Below, piece after piece: positions 19,359 through 19,729 of a stretch of 19,729 bases of DNA (its first letter is position 1; each line of letters starts with the position of its first letter). The position numbers and the translations under genes were made by a program. Source of the DNA: Hohaiivirga grylli (GTDB lineage: Bacteria > Pseudomonadota > Alphaproteobacteria > Rhizobiales > Beijerinckiaceae); NCBI RefSeq assembly GCF_039655745.1, contig NZ_JBBYXI010000007.1, positions 1-19,729 on the forward strand, read 5' to 3'. The notes beneath the pieces are model-generated. The model saw nothing but the letters and a program-made list of their open reading frames with translations, made no database searches and had not been told where the DNA came from.

Positions 19359-19387
19359 ATTATGCGAAATTTCTTCCGCCATTTGAA
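19359..19387 (-). promoter_or_regulatory. Candidate secE promoter
   Basis: On the minus strand TTCAAA (19382-19387) and CATAAT (19359-19364) are separated by 17 bases. The -10 matches five of six consensus positions. It lies between tRNA-Trp and secE and could give secE-nusG-rplKA a start independent of tuf. Confidence 0.45.
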
Positions 19388-19395
19388 TTGACAGC

Positions 19396-19423
19396 GGCGC
19401 GTGACAGTTTCCAGCCACGCGCC
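19396..19423 (-). other. Hairpin downstream of tRNA-Trp
   Basis: A perfect 8-bp GC-rich stem (GGCGCGTG with CACGCGCC, 12-base loop) lies about 60 bases after the tRNA. No U tract follows on the minus strand. It may be a processing or stability element, or a weak terminator, just before the secE promoter candidate. Confidence 0.5.
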
Positions 19424-19482
19424 TGCGATCCGAAGATCAGAAAGTTCTGACTACCTCACTTTGGAGGCTTTGTCGATCTGTT

Positions 19483-19559
19483 TGGCAGGAGTGGAGGGAC
19501 TCGAACCCCCAACCCCCGGTTTTGGAGACCGGTGCTCTAGCCAATTGAGCTACACTCCT
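19483..19559 (-). tRNA. trnW: tRNA-Trp (anticodon CCA)
   Basis: On the minus strand the cloverleaf is complete. The acceptor stem AGGAGTG pairs with CACTCCT, followed by discriminator G and an encoded CCA. The D arm contains AGCTCAATTGGCTAGAGC. The anticodon stem CCGGT/ACCGG holds the loop CTCCAAA, with anticodon CCA at 19523-19525. The T arm has GGTTCGAGTCC. The position between tuf and secE is standard for alphaproteobacteria. Confidence 0.97.
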
Positions 19560-19572
19560 CCAGACCGACAGA

Positions 19573-19592
19573 GTGACCCGAAACCGGGTCAC
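19573..19592 (-). other. Hairpin between tuf and tRNA-Trp
   Basis: An 8-bp perfect stem (GTGACCCG with CGGGTCAC) encloses a four-base loop. It begins 19 bases after the tuf stop. No U tract follows on the minus strand, so it more likely protects the tuf mRNA 3' end or guides cleavage from the tRNA than terminates transcription. Confidence 0.6.
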
Positions 19593-19610
19593 CCCTCATA
19601 ACTTGAACTC

Positions 19611-19729
19611 TTACTCGACGATAGCGGCGACGACGCCGGCACCGACGGTACGACCACCTTCACGGATAGCGAAGCGGAGCTTCTCTTCCATAGCGATCGG
19701 AACGATCAGCGAAACGTCGACGGTGACGT
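19611..19729 (-). CDS. tuf: Elongation factor Tu, C-terminal fragment (cut by window edge)
   Basis: The visible 39 codons are the end of EF-Tu domain III. They finish GGRTVGAGVVAAIVE before TAA at 19611-19613; this terminus is characteristic of bacterial EF-Tu. It is the gene upstream of tRNA-Trp and secE, equivalent to tufB of E. coli, while the other copy at the left edge is the str-operon one. The two fragments cover opposite ends of the protein, so their identity cannot be compared here. Confidence 0.96.
   Translation of the reverse strand, partial: VTVDVSLIVPIAMEEKLRFAIREGGRTVGAGVVAAIVE

Overview
The window is a near-complete ribosomal-protein and RNA-polymerase supercluster, with every confident gene on the minus strand. 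Read in the direction of transcription (high to low coordinates), the order is: tuf (3' end only), tRNA-Trp, secE, nusG, rplK, rplA, then a glycine-betaine-type ABC transporter (proX, a possible 33-codon ORF, proW, proV), then rplJ, rplL, rpoB, rpoC, rpsL, rpsG, fusA and a second tuf (5' end only). Apart from the transporter, this is the usual proteobacterial tuf-trnW-secE-nusG-rplKAJL-rpoBC joined to the str operon. The protein sequences, the GTG start of rplJ, the lengths of RpoB (1373 aa) and RpoC (1400 aa), and coding GC of about 50% in a hand-counted stretch suggest an alphaproteobacterium. Acetobacteraceae (Acetobacter-like) is my best guess from the EF-G and RNA-polymerase sequences, at modest confidence.

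Layout. 19,611-19,729: end of one tuf, then tRNA-Trp with an encoded CCA end. 17,276-19,314: secE-nusG-rplK-rplA, closed by a textbook intrinsic terminator at 17,221-17,252. 16,910-17,220: a very AT-rich spacer (22% GC over 17,041-17,220) with a good promoter candidate pointing at proX. 13,686-16,909: proX-proW-proV, tightly spaced. 13,251-13,685: a structured rplJ leader with a promoter candidate, a U-tract hairpin and an element resembling the L10-binding kink-turn. 7,921-13,250: rplJ-rplL-rpoB, with hairpin-rich spacers. 3,621-7,823: rpoC, followed by an intrinsic terminator at 3,571-3,598. 3,156-3,570: leader and promoter of the str operon. 1-3,155: rpsL-rpsG-fusA-tuf.

Function. The housekeeping genes supply RNA polymerase, elongation and export factors and the ribosomal stalk. 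The transporter imports osmoprotectants. Its insertion between rplA and rplJ splits two operons that are normally adjacent, and places an osmotic-stress operon directly upstream of the rplJL-rpoBC transcription unit. No mobile element, CRISPR array or pseudogene was seen. The known rifampicin and streptomycin target residues in RpoB and S12 look wild type. The most unusual points are the transporter insertion, the small ORF that fills the proX-proW gap, and the layered RNA structures in the rplJ leader.
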